The position numbers and the translations under genes are program-made. A DNA stretch of 64,000 bases from Rhizobium leguminosarum (GTDB lineage Bacteria > Pseudomonadota > Alphaproteobacteria > Rhizobiales > Rhizobiaceae), in the NCBI RefSeq assembly GCF_001652265.1, contig NZ_LWBS01000077.1:62001-126000 (forward strand), in the 5' to 3' direction. Under the pieces are notes generated by a model. The model was not told the DNA's origin. It searched no databases and saw only the letters and a list, made by a program, of their open reading frames with translations. Of the stretch, positions 1 to 8,967 are shown one piece after another (positions within the stretch are counted from its first letter, which is position 1; every line of letters begins with the position of its first letter).

Positions 1-1776
1 GGATCCGGAGAATCCGACGGCGTCATCGACGGCGAATATACCGAATGCGAGCTTGCCAATGCCTGCGAGCTGATCGCCTGGATTGCCGAGCAGCCATGGT
101 CGAACGGCTCGGTCGGCATGATGGGCATCTCCTGGGGCGGCTTCAACAGCCTGCAGGTCGCAGCATTGCGCCCGCCGGCGCTGAAGGCCGTCATATCGAT
201 CGCCTCGACCGTCGACCGCTACAATGACGACATTCACTACAAGAACGGCTGCCATCTCTCCGCCCAGCTCTCATGGGCGGCAACGATGCTCGGCTACCAG
301 TCGCGGCCGCCCGATCCCGCGCTTGTCGGCGAGCGCTGGAAGGAAATGTGGCTGAAACGTCTGGCCGGCGAACCCTTCTTCATGGAGGAGTGGCTGGCCC
401 ATCAGCGGCGCGACGATTTCTGGCGTCACGGTTCGATCTCAGAGGATTTTTCGAATGTGGATATTCCGGCGCTCGTCATTGCCGGCTGGGCGGACGGCTA
501 TCGTAACACGCCTCTGATGGCGGTCGAAGGTCTCGGCGGAAAGGCGAAGGCGCTGATCGGCCCCTGGGTGCACAAATACCCGCACTTCGCCTGGCCGAAG
601 CCGCGCGTCGACTTCCACAGCGAGGCAATCGCCTGGTGGAACAAATGGCTGCGCGACGAGGACAATGGGATCGACGGGCTGCCGCAGGCCCGCGCCTATA
701 TTCTCGACGCCGTCCGTCCTGCCCGGCGACGCGACAGCGATCCGGGTTTCTGGGTTGCCAAGGACGTCTGGTCGCCGCCACAGATGCAGTGCTTCTATGT
801 CGAGCAGTTCGGCAAGCTGACGGAAGGCATGCCGATCCCGCACGCGCCCGAACATCCCGTCTATGTGAGATCTCCGCTCGACACCGGGACGGCGTCGGGC
901 GAATATTTCACGCTGAAGCCCGACGCCGAAATGGCGATCGATCAGCGTTCGGACGATGCCGGCTCGCTGATCTTCGATACAATGCCGCTTGCTGGCGATT
1001 ACGACTATCTCGGCCGGCCCGTGCTGACGCTTGCGCTGCGGGCTCGGGCGGCGGGCGGAAATCTCTGCGCCCGGCTCGTCGATGTCCATCCGGATGGCAC
1101 GGCAACACGTGTCGCCTTCGGCGTCGTCAATCTCACGCACCGGGACGGCAATGCAGATCCCAAGCCGCTGATGCCAGGCGAGAGGGTGTCGATCCGGCTC
1201 GTGCTCGATGCCTGCGGTTATCGCTTCCGCAAGGGGCATCGCATTCGCCTTTCGCTTTCCACCGCCTATTGGCCGATGATCCTGCCGCCGCCTGATGACG
1301 AGGGCATCGAGGTCGATATCGCGGCACTCGGCCTGGGGCTGCCGATGCTCGGCGAGCACCAGCGGATCGATATCAAGGAACCGGCCAATCCCGATCCGCT
1401 GCCGAAATACATCGAGCGTGCGGGCGCCGCAACGAAGCGGCAGGTCGTCCGCGATCTCTCGGCCAGTCGGACCGAGTATCACATCCACGAGGATACCGGG
1501 CTCACCGAACACCCTGAGACCGGCCTCTCGACCCGGCAATTGCGGGAGGAAGTCTGGTCGATTTCACCCGACAATCCGCTGTCGATGACCGGGACGTCGA
1601 CCTGGACCTGCGACATGCGCCGCCCCGGCTGGTTCGTGCGAACGGTGGCGACCGCGCGGATTGCCTGCACCCGGACCGACTGGGTTATCAGCGCTGTCGT
1701 CACCGCTTTCGAGGACGATGTTCAGGTCTTCGAAAAGGTCTTTGCGGAAAAGCGGATCGCGCGCGACCTGATGTGA
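1..1776 (+). CDS. CocE/NonD-family alpha/beta hydrolase, 5' partial
   Basis: The reading frame is open from the first base, so the N-terminus lies outside the window; 591 codons remain. The fragment carries the nucleophile motif GISWGG (Ser at codon 44 of the fragment), an acid residue in IAGWADGYRN and a histidine in GPWVHKYPH, which together form the catalytic triad of the CocE/X-prolyl dipeptidyl-peptidase S15 family. The C-terminal half is the beta-sandwich typical of these enzymes (roughly codons 290-590). Members hydrolyse esters or amide bonds (cocaine, glutaryl-7-ACA, X-Pro peptides); the substrate here cannot be read from sequence. It converges on the next gene, leaving 3 bases between the stop codons. 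Confidence 0.88.
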   Translation, partial: GSGESDGVIDGEYTECELANACELIAWIAEQPWSNGSVGMMGISWGGFNSLQVAALRPPALKAVISIASTVDRYNDDIHYKNGCHLSAQLSWAATMLGYQSRPPDPALVGERWKEMWLKRLAGEPFFMEEWLAHQRRDDFWRHGSISEDFSNVDIPALVIAGWADGYRNTPLMAVEGLGGKAKALIGPWVHKYPHFAWPKPRVDFHSEAIAWWNKWLRDEDNGIDGLPQARAYILDAVRPARRRDSDPGFWVAKDVWSPPQMQCFYVEQFGKLTEGMPIPHAPEHPVYVRSPLDTGTASGEYFTLKPDAEMAIDQRSDDAGSLIFDTMPLAGDYDYLGRPVLTLALRARAAGGNLCARLVDVHPDGTATRVAFGVVNLTHRDGNADPKPLMPGERVSIRLVLDACGYRFRKGHRIRLSLSTAYWPMILPPPDDEGIEVDIAALGLGLPMLGEHQRIDIKEPANPDPLPKYIERAGAATKRQVVRDLSASRTEYHIHEDTGLTEHPETGLSTRQLREEVWSISPDNPLSMTGTSTWTCDMRRPGWFVRTVATARIACTRTDWVISAVVTAFEDDVQVFEKVFAEKRIARDLM

Positions 1777-1779
1777 CCA

Positions 1780-2691
1780 TCAGGCCGCCGCAAAACGCCT
1801 TGTGGCCTCGCAGACGGCGCGGAAGCCGTCGCGTGCGCCATCGCTCATGTGGCGGGCGCGCAGCCACGCATGCACCATCTGCGGCTCCTCCCGGAACCAG
1901 ACTTCGACGCCCTCCGCGGTGAGCCGGGCGGCATAGTGCCGGCCGTCGTCCCGGAGCGGATCGAAATGCGCGACCGTGATGAAGGCCGGCGGCAGCCCGG
2001 CAAGCGAAGCTGCCTGCAGCGGCTCGGCGATCTCATTGCCTGCCGGTGACTGCAGGATCTGGCGGTAATAGGCGACATCCGCCGTCGTCAATCCCGGCGC
2101 CGTGGCCATTTCCACATAGGAGCCGGCAGCGAGGTCACCCCCGAGCGCCGGGTAGATCAGGACCTGGCCGACGACACCGGACAGGCCCTCGGCGCGCGCC
2201 CGCACGGCAAGGCCCGCCGCCAGATTGGCCCCGGTGCTGTCGCCGATCAGTATGACCTTGCTGTTGGCGGAAAGCAGATGCTTCAACACGGTAAAGCCAT
2301 CGTCCGTCTGCGCCGGCCAGCGATATTCAGGGGCCAGCCGGTAATCGACGGAAACGAGTTCCGCACCGGCAAAATCGGCAATCTCGGCGCAGATGGCATG
2401 ATGGCTTTCGAGCGAACCGACGACAAAGCCGCCGCCATGAAGATAGAGCAGAATGGTGCGTGTGCTGATTTTCCGTGGACGGTAGCGGCGGATTGGTATG
2501 CGCTGGAGCATGCCGTCCGCAAAGATCATCTCCGGGGGCAGCGGGCGGTCAAAGCGCGCACAAAGAGCGTCGTACCAATCTCGCTGCTGCTCGATCGACG
2601 CTTGAACGGCGTCTGGCGGATAGAAGGAATCGCAAATTGCCAGAAACTGCAGGATGCCCCTTTCGGTGGGGGCAGGTGGTTGAGCGGACAT
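1780..2691 (-). CDS. HSL-family alpha/beta hydrolase (esterase/lipase)
   Basis: This 303-residue protein has the hormone-sensitive-lipase layout: the oxyanion-hole motif HGGG (in LYLHGGGFVVGS), the nucleophile motif GDSTGAN in place of the commoner GDSAG, an aspartate in HFDPLRDDG and a histidine in MVHAW. The start was set at the ATG at 2691 because AGGACCTCC lies directly upstream; the open frame continues further upstream, but that part looks non-coding. It is likely a cytoplasmic carboxylesterase acting on short acyl esters. It is divergent from the sigma-factor gene and convergent with the CocE-type gene. Confidence 0.87.
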   Translation of the reverse strand: MSAQPPAPTERGILQFLAICDSFYPPDAVQASIEQQRDWYDALCARFDRPLPPEMIFADGMLQRIPIRRYRPRKISTRTILLYLHGGGFVVGSLESHHAICAEIADFAGAELVSVDYRLAPEYRWPAQTDDGFTVLKHLLSANSKVILIGDSTGANLAAGLAVRARAEGLSGVVGQVLIYPALGGDLAAGSYVEMATAPGLTTADVAYYRQILQSPAGNEIAEPLQAASLAGLPPAFITVAHFDPLRDDGRHYAARLTAEGVEVWFREEPQMVHAWLRARHMSDGARDGFRAVCEATRRFAAA

Positions 2692-2916
2692 GGAGGTCCT
2701 TTCGCGATTTGGGACATGACAGATCATGTCCCTGGCCGACTCTGTCCTCATCATGCGCCTCTGTGACACGGACGATCTGTCTGGCCGCGACCCATGGATG
2801 TCGCGGCTTTCAAAATTCGCGATAATTTTTTTCATCGCTGGCCCAAGGAAAGTCATCCGAGAAACGTCTCAATCTCAAAATAGCATCTTGCTTGGTAGCA
2901 TGGGGTAGGTGCGGAA

Positions 2917-3441
2917 TTGGACGCGGAGCTCATAGAACGAGCGCAGGGCGGCGACCGGGAGGCTTTCGGGCAACTGGTTTCGCGCCATTATGATTTCGTC
3001 CATGCGACGGCATGGCGCTGGTCGGGCAGTTCCACGGATGCCGACGACATCGCCCAGGAGGTCTGCGTCAAGCTCGGCGCGGCGATCTGCAGCTTTCGCG
3101 GCGCCAGCCGCTTCAGGACATGGCTCTATACTCTGACACTCAACGCCGCCCGCGACCATGGACGCAAGCTTGCACGAGAGGAGCAGACATTCCGCAACTA
3201 CGCCGCCGAACCGCAGCCCGATGCGCCGGCCGGAAATGACGACGAGCTATCGAGCGAATTATGGGCAGCCGTGCGCGCCTTGCCGGAAAGGCAATGCGAC
3301 GCCGTGCTGCTCGTTTACGGCGAAGGCCTCAGCCATTCGGCTGCTGCCGATGTCATGGGCTGCTCGGAGGCGACCGTGTCCTGGCAGGTTCATGAGGCGC
3401 GCAAGAGGCTGAAGGCCGTGCTCGGCAAGGAAGAGGTATGA
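2917..3441 (+). CDS. ECF-type RNA polymerase sigma factor
   Basis: The 174-residue product has sigma-70 region 2 (about residues 13-80, including DADDIAQEV and FRTWLYTLTLNAARDH) and region 4 (about 115-170, ALPERQCDAVLL followed by the helix-turn-helix HSAAADVMGCSEATVSWQVHEARKRL is split over two helices). Region 3 is absent, as in extracytoplasmic-function sigma factors. The start appears to be TTG at 2917; no in-frame ATG offers a better beginning. Its stop overlaps the start of the next gene (ATGA at 3438-3441), so the two are translationally coupled. No separate anti-sigma gene is visible; the N-terminal part of the downstream protein may play that role. Confidence 0.88.
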   Translation: MDAELIERAQGGDREAFGQLVSRHYDFVHATAWRWSGSSTDADDIAQEVCVKLGAAICSFRGASRFRTWLYTLTLNAARDHGRKLAREEQTFRNYAAEPQPDAPAGNDDELSSELWAAVRALPERQCDAVLLVYGEGLSHSAAADVMGCSEATVSWQVHEARKRLKAVLGKEEV

Positions 3442-5555
3442 CCGTGGACAAGGAACTCGAAAAGCTCTCCCGCCTGACACCGCCGGCAGCGACGCCGGAG
3501 GCGCGTGCGCGTGCGCTTGCTGCTGCGATGCAGGCCTTCGACTCCGCAGAAAATAATGCGCCGGCAGCCCAAGGAAATGCGAAAGGCTGGCGTCAAAGCT
3601 CCATCATCAACTGGATATGGAGCCCTGCCATGAACAAGAAATTCCTCGCTGGTTCAGCCCTTGCGACGCTGCTGGTCATTCCGGCCGCCGGTTATCTCGC
3701 GATCGAGTTGACCCGCAACGGATTGCCGATCGTCGACCAGACTGAGATCGCCGGAAACCTTTCGAAAAGTGAGGCGTCGAAACAACCGGCCGCAACCGCC
3801 GGTCAGCCGGTTGCGGTCGCGCCGCAAATACCGACCGGGAACGACAGCCTGGCTGAGCAATCTGTTGGTGTCGCGCAAGCGCTGCAGGACAAGGAGGCAC
3901 CGGACCTCGCGAAATCCGATGCGTCGCAGACATCCGAATTCGATGCCAACGCCGCCCTCACGAACAAGCCGGAGGGTTCTGCCGCGGCACTAGGGGCGGC
4001 CAAACGCTCTGTACCGGCCGCTCCCGGCGTCGCCCCCCAACAGCAATTGGCCGAACCGATGGCCGCCATCGCCCCCTCGCCTGCTCCGCCTGCGGAGGGG
4101 CGTGTCCAGATGCAGCTCGATCCCAATCGCGAGCGGTTTGCCAATGCAGCGGCCAATCCGATCAAGAGCGTCGCGACGGATCCGGTTTCGACCTTCTCCG
4201 CCGATGTCGACAGCGCGTCCTATGCCTTCGTCCGCCGGTCGTTGACAGGCGGGGCGATGCCCGATCCGCAATCGGTCCGCGTCGAGGAGATGATCAATTA
4301 TTTCCCCTATGACTGGCCGGGCCCTGACAATGCCGAACAGCCTTTCAAGGCGACGGTGACTGTCATGCCGACCCCGTGGAACCACGACACGGAATTGATG
4401 CATGTGGCGATCAAGGGCTATGATATTGCGCCGGCGACTACGCCGCATGCCAATCTTGTCTTCCTGATCGACGTGTCGGGCTCGATGGACGAGCCGGACA
4501 AGCTGCCGCTGCTGAAGAGCGCCTTCCGGCTTCTGGTCAACAGGCTGAAACCCGACGATACCGTCTCGATCGTCACCTATGCCGGCAATGCCGGCACGGT
4601 GTTGACGCCGACACGGGTGGCGGAGAAATCGAAGATCCTTTCGGCGATCGACAGGCTGGAGCCCGGCGGTTCGACCGGCGGCGCCGAAGGCATCGAGGCG
4701 GCCTACGATCTTGCCAAGCAGGGCTTCGTCAAGGACGGCGTCAACCGGGTGATGCTGGCGACGGACGGCGACTTCAATGTCGGCCCGTCGAGCGACGAGG
4801 ACTTGAAGCGCATCATCGAGGAAAGACGCAAGGACGGCATCTTCCTCACCGTTCTCGGCTTCGGGCGGGGCAATCTCAACGATTCGCTGATGCAGACGCT
4901 GGCCCAGAACGGCAATGGCAGTGCTGCCTATATCGACACCTTGGCGGAAGCGCAAAAGACGCTGGTCGAAGAGGCCGGATCGACGCTGTTTCCGATCGCG
5001 AGCGACGTCAAGTTCCAGGTCGAGTTCAACCCGGAACGGATCGCCGAATACCGGCTGATCGGCTACGAGACGCGGGCGTTGAAGCGCGAGGATTTCAACA
5101 ATGACCGTGTCGACGCCGGCGATATCGGCTCCAGCCACAGCGTCACGGCGATTTACGAGATTACGCCCAAGGGAAGCCCGGCAGTGATGAATGACGACCT
5201 GCGCTATGGGGCTGCCGATAAGGCGCCGGCCGCGGCCGCTGACAGCGCCCATCACGGCGAACTTGCCTTCGTCAAGATGCGCTACAAAAAGCCGGGAGAG
5301 GACAAGAGCGCGCTCATCACCACGCCTGTCGACGACAACAACGCGGTCGCCACCCTCGACGTCGCGCCGCAGGATGTCCGTTTCTCGGTGGCCGTCGCCG
5401 CCTTTGGCCAGAAACTGAGCCACGTCGCGGCCGTCGACACCTACTCCTATCAGGCGATCGCCGATCTCGCCGCGGCATCGCGAGGGGCGGATGCCTTCGG
5501 CTACAGGTCGGATTTCCTCGGCCTCGTCCGGCTGGCGGACGGCCTCGGTCAATGA
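3438..5555 (+). CDS. Membrane-anchored von Willebrand factor A protein (YfbK-like), ECF-linked
   Basis: The 705-residue protein begins with about 65 cytoplasmic residues, then one membrane segment (about 69-89), a low-complexity Pro/Ala/Gln-rich linker (about 95-230), a YfbK-type N-terminal domain, a von Willebrand A domain (about 335-510) with an intact MIDAS motif (DVSGS near residue 344), and a C-terminal DUF3520-like region. The MIDAS predicts divalent-metal-dependent ligand binding outside the inner membrane. Overlap with the ECF sigma gene and the short cytoplasmic N-terminus suggest that it senses an envelope signal and sequesters the sigma factor; this is inferred, since no zinc-type anti-sigma motif (HxxxCxxC) is present. 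Confidence 0.85.
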   Translation: MTVDKELEKLSRLTPPAATPEARARALAAAMQAFDSAENNAPAAQGNAKGWRQSSIINWIWSPAMNKKFLAGSALATLLVIPAAGYLAIELTRNGLPIVDQTEIAGNLSKSEASKQPAATAGQPVAVAPQIPTGNDSLAEQSVGVAQALQDKEAPDLAKSDASQTSEFDANAALTNKPEGSAAALGAAKRSVPAAPGVAPQQQLAEPMAAIAPSPAPPAEGRVQMQLDPNRERFANAAANPIKSVATDPVSTFSADVDSASYAFVRRSLTGGAMPDPQSVRVEEMINYFPYDWPGPDNAEQPFKATVTVMPTPWNHDTELMHVAIKGYDIAPATTPHANLVFLIDVSGSMDEPDKLPLLKSAFRLLVNRLKPDDTVSIVTYAGNAGTVLTPTRVAEKSKILSAIDRLEPGGSTGGAEGIEAAYDLAKQGFVKDGVNRVMLATDGDFNVGPSSDEDLKRIIEERRKDGIFLTVLGFGRGNLNDSLMQTLAQNGNGSAAYIDTLAEAQKTLVEEAGSTLFPIASDVKFQVEFNPERIAEYRLIGYETRALKREDFNNDRVDAGDIGSSHSVTAIYEITPKGSPAVMNDDLRYGAADKAPAAAADSAHHGELAFVKMRYKKPGEDKSALITTPVDDNNAVATLDVAPQDVRFSVAVAAFGQKLSHVAAVDTYSYQAIADLAAASRGADAFGYRSDFLGLVRLADGLGQ

Positions 5556-5586
5556 TGAGGCAAGAGGCACAAAACCGCACCAAACA

Positions 5587-5613
5587 AGAGGCCGTCCCAG
5601 AAGGGCGGCCTCT
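5587..5613. terminator. Bidirectional hairpin between convergent genes
   Basis: Arms AGAGGCCG and CGGCCTCT flank an inner CCC/GGG pairing around an AGAA loop. The hairpin sits between the stop codons of the vWA gene (5555) and the lactonase-like gene (5623). No T-tract follows on either side, so termination strength is uncertain. Confidence 0.55.
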
Positions 5614-5622
5614 GCTGAGTGA

Positions 5623-6549
5623 TCATCCCGGTCTCGACCCGTTGGCGGTGAGATAAACAGCGTAGAGAGACGTGCTCGCGGTGATGAAGAGGCGATTCAA
5701 TTTCTCGCCGCCGAAAGCGACGTTGGAGACGCCCTCAGGAATATGGATCTTGCCGATCAAAGTGCCATCCGGATCATAGGCGTGCACACCGTCGCCGGCG
5801 CTCGTCCATATCCGGCCTTTCCGGTCGACGCGAAAACCATCGAACAGGCATGAGGTACATTCTGCGAAAACGCCGAGATCGCTCAACCTTCCCTCATTCG
5901 AGACCGCGAGCTTTCTGATGTGACGCGGACCGCCGGGCAGATGCGTTGCCCCGGTGTCGGCGACGTAGAGCAGCGTCTCATCCGGGGAGAAAGCCAGTCC
6001 ATTCGGCTTGACGAAATCGGAGGTCACCTGATCGGTCGAGCCTGTTGCCGGATCATGCCGGTAGACGTGGCATCCGCCGATTTCCGCCTCGCCGTAGTCG
6101 CCCTCGTAGTCGTGGAGGATGCCGTAACTCGGGTCGGTGAACCAGATGGTCCCATCGGACTTGACGGTGACGTCGTTTGGAGAATTGAGCCGTTTGCCTG
6201 CAATTTGATCGGCCAGAACGGTGATCCTGCCGTTGAAGTCCGTGCGCGTGACACGGCGCGTCAGATGTTCGCATGTGATCAACCGGCCCTGATCGTCGAC
6301 CGTGTTGCCATTCGAATTGTTGCTGGGCGAGCGGAATACCGATGTATGCCCGCTGGTATCGTCGTAGCGCATCATGCGGTTGTTGGGGATATCCGAAAAA
6401 ACCAGATAGCGCCCGGCGGCAAACCAAGCCGGCCCCTCCAGCCAGCGGCCGCCCGTCCAAAGCCGCTCGACGCGGGCGTGACCGACGAAGCAGCTTTCAA
6501 AACGCGGGTCGAGAACCTCGAACCCCGTACCGTCAATTTGCCCGAACAT
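5623..6549 (-). CDS. SMP-30/gluconolactonase/LRE-family lactonase
   Basis: The 308-residue beta-propeller protein shows family landmarks: LEGPAWF with the metal-binding glutamate near the N-terminus, NSPNDVTVKSDGTIWFTDPSYG in the middle (Asn and Asp ligands) and VADTG further on. Homologues hydrolyse gluconolactone-type sugar lactones using a divalent metal. The start at 6549 is supported by GGAGGAGC upstream. It is divergent from the LacI-type regulator; the shared 226-base intergenic region holds at least one variant of the operator found in the idonate/gluconate genes. Its likely job is to open aldonolactones feeding that pathway. Confidence 0.87.
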   Translation of the reverse strand: MFGQIDGTGFEVLDPRFESCFVGHARVERLWTGGRWLEGPAWFAAGRYLVFSDIPNNRMMRYDDTSGHTSVFRSPSNNSNGNTVDDQGRLITCEHLTRRVTRTDFNGRITVLADQIAGKRLNSPNDVTVKSDGTIWFTDPSYGILHDYEGDYGEAEIGGCHVYRHDPATGSTDQVTSDFVKPNGLAFSPDETLLYVADTGATHLPGGPRHIRKLAVSNEGRLSDLGVFAECTSCLFDGFRVDRKGRIWTSAGDGVHAYDPDGTLIGKIHIPEGVSNVAFGGEKLNRLFITASTSLYAVYLTANGSRPG

Positions 6550-6572
6550 GATGCTCCTCCGTTTCCTTCAAA

Positions 6573-6588
6573 TTGTTATCGATATCAT
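6573..6588. promoter_or_regulatory. Putative GntR/IdnR-type operator, variant copy 1
   Basis: TTGTTATCGATATCAT matches 14 of 16 positions of the palindrome ATGTTATCGATAACAT present at 9942-9957 and 12319-12334. It lies 24 bases upstream of the lactonase start. Binding by the neighbouring LacI-family protein is inferred. Confidence 0.5.
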
Positions 6589-6708
6589 CTTGTCGCGTTT
6601 TGAGGGCTTCGTACAGATACCGATCTGCCGGCCTTTGCGAAAATGCCCTAGGAATCCTGGTTCTTGGGCTTTGGAATGGTGCATTCCTGCAATAATATCG
6701 ATTGTACG

Positions 6709-6724
6709 ATGATAGCGATAACTT
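6709..6724. promoter_or_regulatory. Putative GntR/IdnR-type operator, variant copy 2
   Basis: ATGATAGCGATAACTT matches 13 of 16 positions of the same palindrome and lies 51 bases upstream of the regulator start, a position suited to autoregulation. This is the weakest of the four copies. Confidence 0.35.
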
Positions 6725-6775
6725 TATCGTGTCTCAGACTACCCAACTCGGAAGCTTGTTTGAAAGCGGAGACCA

Positions 6776-7852
6776 GTGAAAAACGAGGATGAGCCGAAAG
6801 ACAAGCGTCTCAAGCCGGGAGACGCGCAAAAGCTGACGATGGCGGAGGTCGCCAAATATGTCGGCGTATCTGCCATGACCGTTTCACGTGCCTTTCGCCA
6901 GGATGCGAGCGTTTCCGAGGAAACCCGGAAGCGCATCATGGAAGCCGTCGACGCGCTCGGTTATGTGCTCGATCTGTCTGCCGGCAGTCTTTCGTCAAGG
7001 CGGAGCGGCTTCATCGCCGCCCTGGTGCCCTCGATCAACAATTCGAATTTTTCCGACACCGCACGCGGCATGACCGATGCGCTGCAGAATACCGGCCTTC
7101 AACTCCTTCTCGGCTATACCGACTATTCGGCGGAGAAAGAGGAAGAGCTGATCGAGGCGATGCTGCGCCGCCGCCCCGAAGGCATCATCCTGACCGGTGG
7201 TTCGCACACGGCGCGCGCGCGGCGGATGCTCGTAAAAGCCGGCATTCCCGTTGTCGAGACCTGGGAACTTCCGGAAGATCCGATCAATCAGGTCGTCGGC
7301 TTTTCCAACAGTGAGGCGATGTCCCTGCTGGTGCGGACACTTGCCGGTCAAGGATATCGGAAGTTCGGTTATATCGGCGGAACGACGGCGCGCGATACGC
7401 GCGGCAGCCAGCGGCGAAGCGGTTTCCAGAAAACTGTCGAAGAACTGGGCCTCGGACCGGGACGGATGATTTCCTTCGGCGTCCCGCCCATCACGATGGA
7501 ACAGGGAGGCCAGGCGATCGTCAGCCTGCTGGAGCGCTGGCCGGACACGGAAGTGGTTCTCTGCGTCTCCGACCTTTCCGCCTTCGGCGCCATCATGGAA
7601 TGCACGCGCAGGGGAATGAAGGTTCCGCGGGACATCGCCGTTGCCGGTTTCGGCGATTATGAGATCTCGTCCATCTGTCATCCGCGCATTACCACCATCA
7701 ATGTGGATTGTTATGGCATCGGTCGCCAGGCCGCCGCCCGCCTGCTGGATACCCTCCATACCGGCGAGGCGACCGGCGATGAGATCACATTGACGGGCTA
7801 CAAGGTCGTCTTGCGCGAAAGCACGGACCGGAACGGCGCGCCAACCGCTTGA
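6776..7852 (+). CDS. LacI/GalR-family repressor, probably of sugar-acid catabolism (GntR/IdnR-like)
   Basis: The 358-residue protein has an N-terminal helix-turn-helix (MAEVAKYVGVSAMTVSRAF, about residues 21-40) and hinge, followed by a periplasmic-binding-like ligand domain ending in the usual dimerisation core. The start is a GTG at 6776 preceded by a GCGGAGA ribosome site. The 20-odd residues before the helix-turn-helix are charged and unusual but in frame. Its neighbours are lactonase, idonate dehydrogenase, gluconate 5-dehydrogenase and gluconokinase genes carrying a common palindrome, which makes it the likely repressor, with gluconate, 6-phosphogluconate, idonate or ketogluconate as inducer. 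Confidence 0.88.
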   Translation: MKNEDEPKDKRLKPGDAQKLTMAEVAKYVGVSAMTVSRAFRQDASVSEETRKRIMEAVDALGYVLDLSAGSLSSRRSGFIAALVPSINNSNFSDTARGMTDALQNTGLQLLLGYTDYSAEKEEELIEAMLRRRPEGIILTGGSHTARARRMLVKAGIPVVETWELPEDPINQVVGFSNSEAMSLLVRTLAGQGYRKFGYIGGTTARDTRGSQRRSGFQKTVEELGLGPGRMISFGVPPITMEQGGQAIVSLLERWPDTEVVLCVSDLSAFGAIMECTRRGMKVPRDIAVAGFGDYEISSICHPRITTINVDCYGIGRQAAARLLDTLHTGEATGDEITLTGYKVVLRESTDRNGAPTA

Positions 7853-7860
7853 GATTAAAG

Positions 7861-7888
7861 CGCCGCGCTTCTTTTCAGATGCGCGGCG
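7861..7888. terminator. Hairpin between convergent regulator and idnD genes
   Basis: Perfect 8-base arms CGCCGCGC and GCGCGGCG enclose a 12-base loop. The hairpin lies between the regulator stop (7852) and the dehydrogenase stop (7926), where a shared terminator is expected. The T-rich loop is not a true tail. Confidence 0.5.
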
Positions 7889-7925
7889 ATGCAACACTTT
7901 GAACGGCTGCAGATCATACAGTCGG

Positions 7926-8957
7926 TCAGAAGGCGATCTGCACTTTCATGGACTTGCTGCGGTCGCCCGCCAGCTCGAAGGCGGCAACGGCCTCTTCGAT
8001 CCCGAAAACACCTGTCAACAGCGGCTTCAGATCGACGCGACGCGCGTTGATCAGTTCGACGGCGAGCGCAAATTCCTCGTGAAAACGGAATGTCCCGCGC
8101 ATCTCGATTTCCTTCGAAACGATCATGTTCTGCGGGATAGAGACATCGCCGCCAAGGCCGAGCTGCACGAGAATGGCGCGGGGTTTAAGCGTCTCCAGGC
8201 CGGCGCGCACCGCCCGCTCATTGCCTGACGCCTCGAACATGACATCGAAATATCCCTTGTCAGCGCTGTAAGCCGCAAGGTCGGCAGCATGGGTGGCAAC
8301 ATTGATCGTTCGATCGGCGCCGCTGGTGCGGGCAATCGCCAGAACGCTGTCGGTCACGTCGGTCGCGACGATTTCGCGGGCGCCGAGAACGCGCGCCGCG
8401 ACGATCGCCAACATCCCAATGGGGCCGCAACCGGTGACCAGCACCCGTTTGCCGAGCAGCGACCCGGCGCGGTTTGCCGCATGCAGCGTCACGGCAAAGG
8501 GTTCGGCAAAGGCGGCCTCGTGAATGGAAATGCCGTCTGCGACCTTGTGGCATTGCCAGCGCTCCGCCACCAGCCGCTGGCGAAAGCCACCCTGAATATG
8601 CGGCATCGGCATGGCGCTGCCGTAAAACCGCATGTTGAGGCAGTGGTTTTGCTGTCCTTTCAGGCAATATTGGCAATGGTTGCACGGCCGGCTCGGGGAA
8701 ACCGCAACACGGTCTCCGACGGCAAGGTCGGCGACGCCGGGGCCCAGCGCCTTGACCGTTCCGGCGATCTCATGGCCGAGGATCATCGGTTCGCGCAGGC
8801 GAACCGTACCAAACCCACCGTGGTTGTAATAGTGCAGGTCGGAACCGCAGATGCCGCCGGCTTCGATGGCAATCTCCACCTGCCCGGCGCCAGCAACCTC
8901 CGGCTCGCGCTCTTCGATCCTCAGATCCTTGGCGGCATGAATGACGATGGCTTTCAT
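7926..8957 (-). CDS. idnD: L-idonate 5-dehydrogenase-like zinc alcohol dehydrogenase
   Basis: The 343-residue medium-chain dehydrogenase has the catalytic zinc site (GGICGSDLHYYNHGG and GHEIAG), a structural zinc loop with four cysteines (CNHCQYCLKGQQNHCLNMR) and a nucleotide fold (VTGCGPIGMLAI). The GGICGSDLHYY stretch is characteristic of IdnD, which oxidises L-idonate to 5-keto-D-gluconate with NAD(P). The ATG at 8957 begins the conserved fold (MKAIVIH); the open frame extends 15 codons further but has no good ribosome site there. It is the second gene of a minus-strand pair, 10 bases after the 2-hydroxyacid dehydrogenase. Related polyol substrates cannot be excluded. Confidence 0.85.
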   Translation of the reverse strand: MKAIVIHAAKDLRIEEREPEVAGAGQVEIAIEAGGICGSDLHYYNHGGFGTVRLREPMILGHEIAGTVKALGPGVADLAVGDRVAVSPSRPCNHCQYCLKGQQNHCLNMRFYGSAMPMPHIQGGFRQRLVAERWQCHKVADGISIHEAAFAEPFAVTLHAANRAGSLLGKRVLVTGCGPIGMLAIVAARVLGAREIVATDVTDSVLAIARTSGADRTINVATHAADLAAYSADKGYFDVMFEASGNERAVRAGLETLKPRAILVQLGLGGDVSIPQNMIVSKEIEMRGTFRFHEEFALAVELINARRVDLKPLLTGVFGIEEAVAAFELAGDRSKSMKVQIAF

Positions 8958-8967
8958 ATCGGGACCC

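Noticed and set aside
2847..2873. GGAAAG ... CGTCTC upstream of the ECF sigma gene as an autoregulated ECF promoter
   Set aside because: Only about 12 bases separate the two blocks, against the 16-17 usual for ECF promoters.
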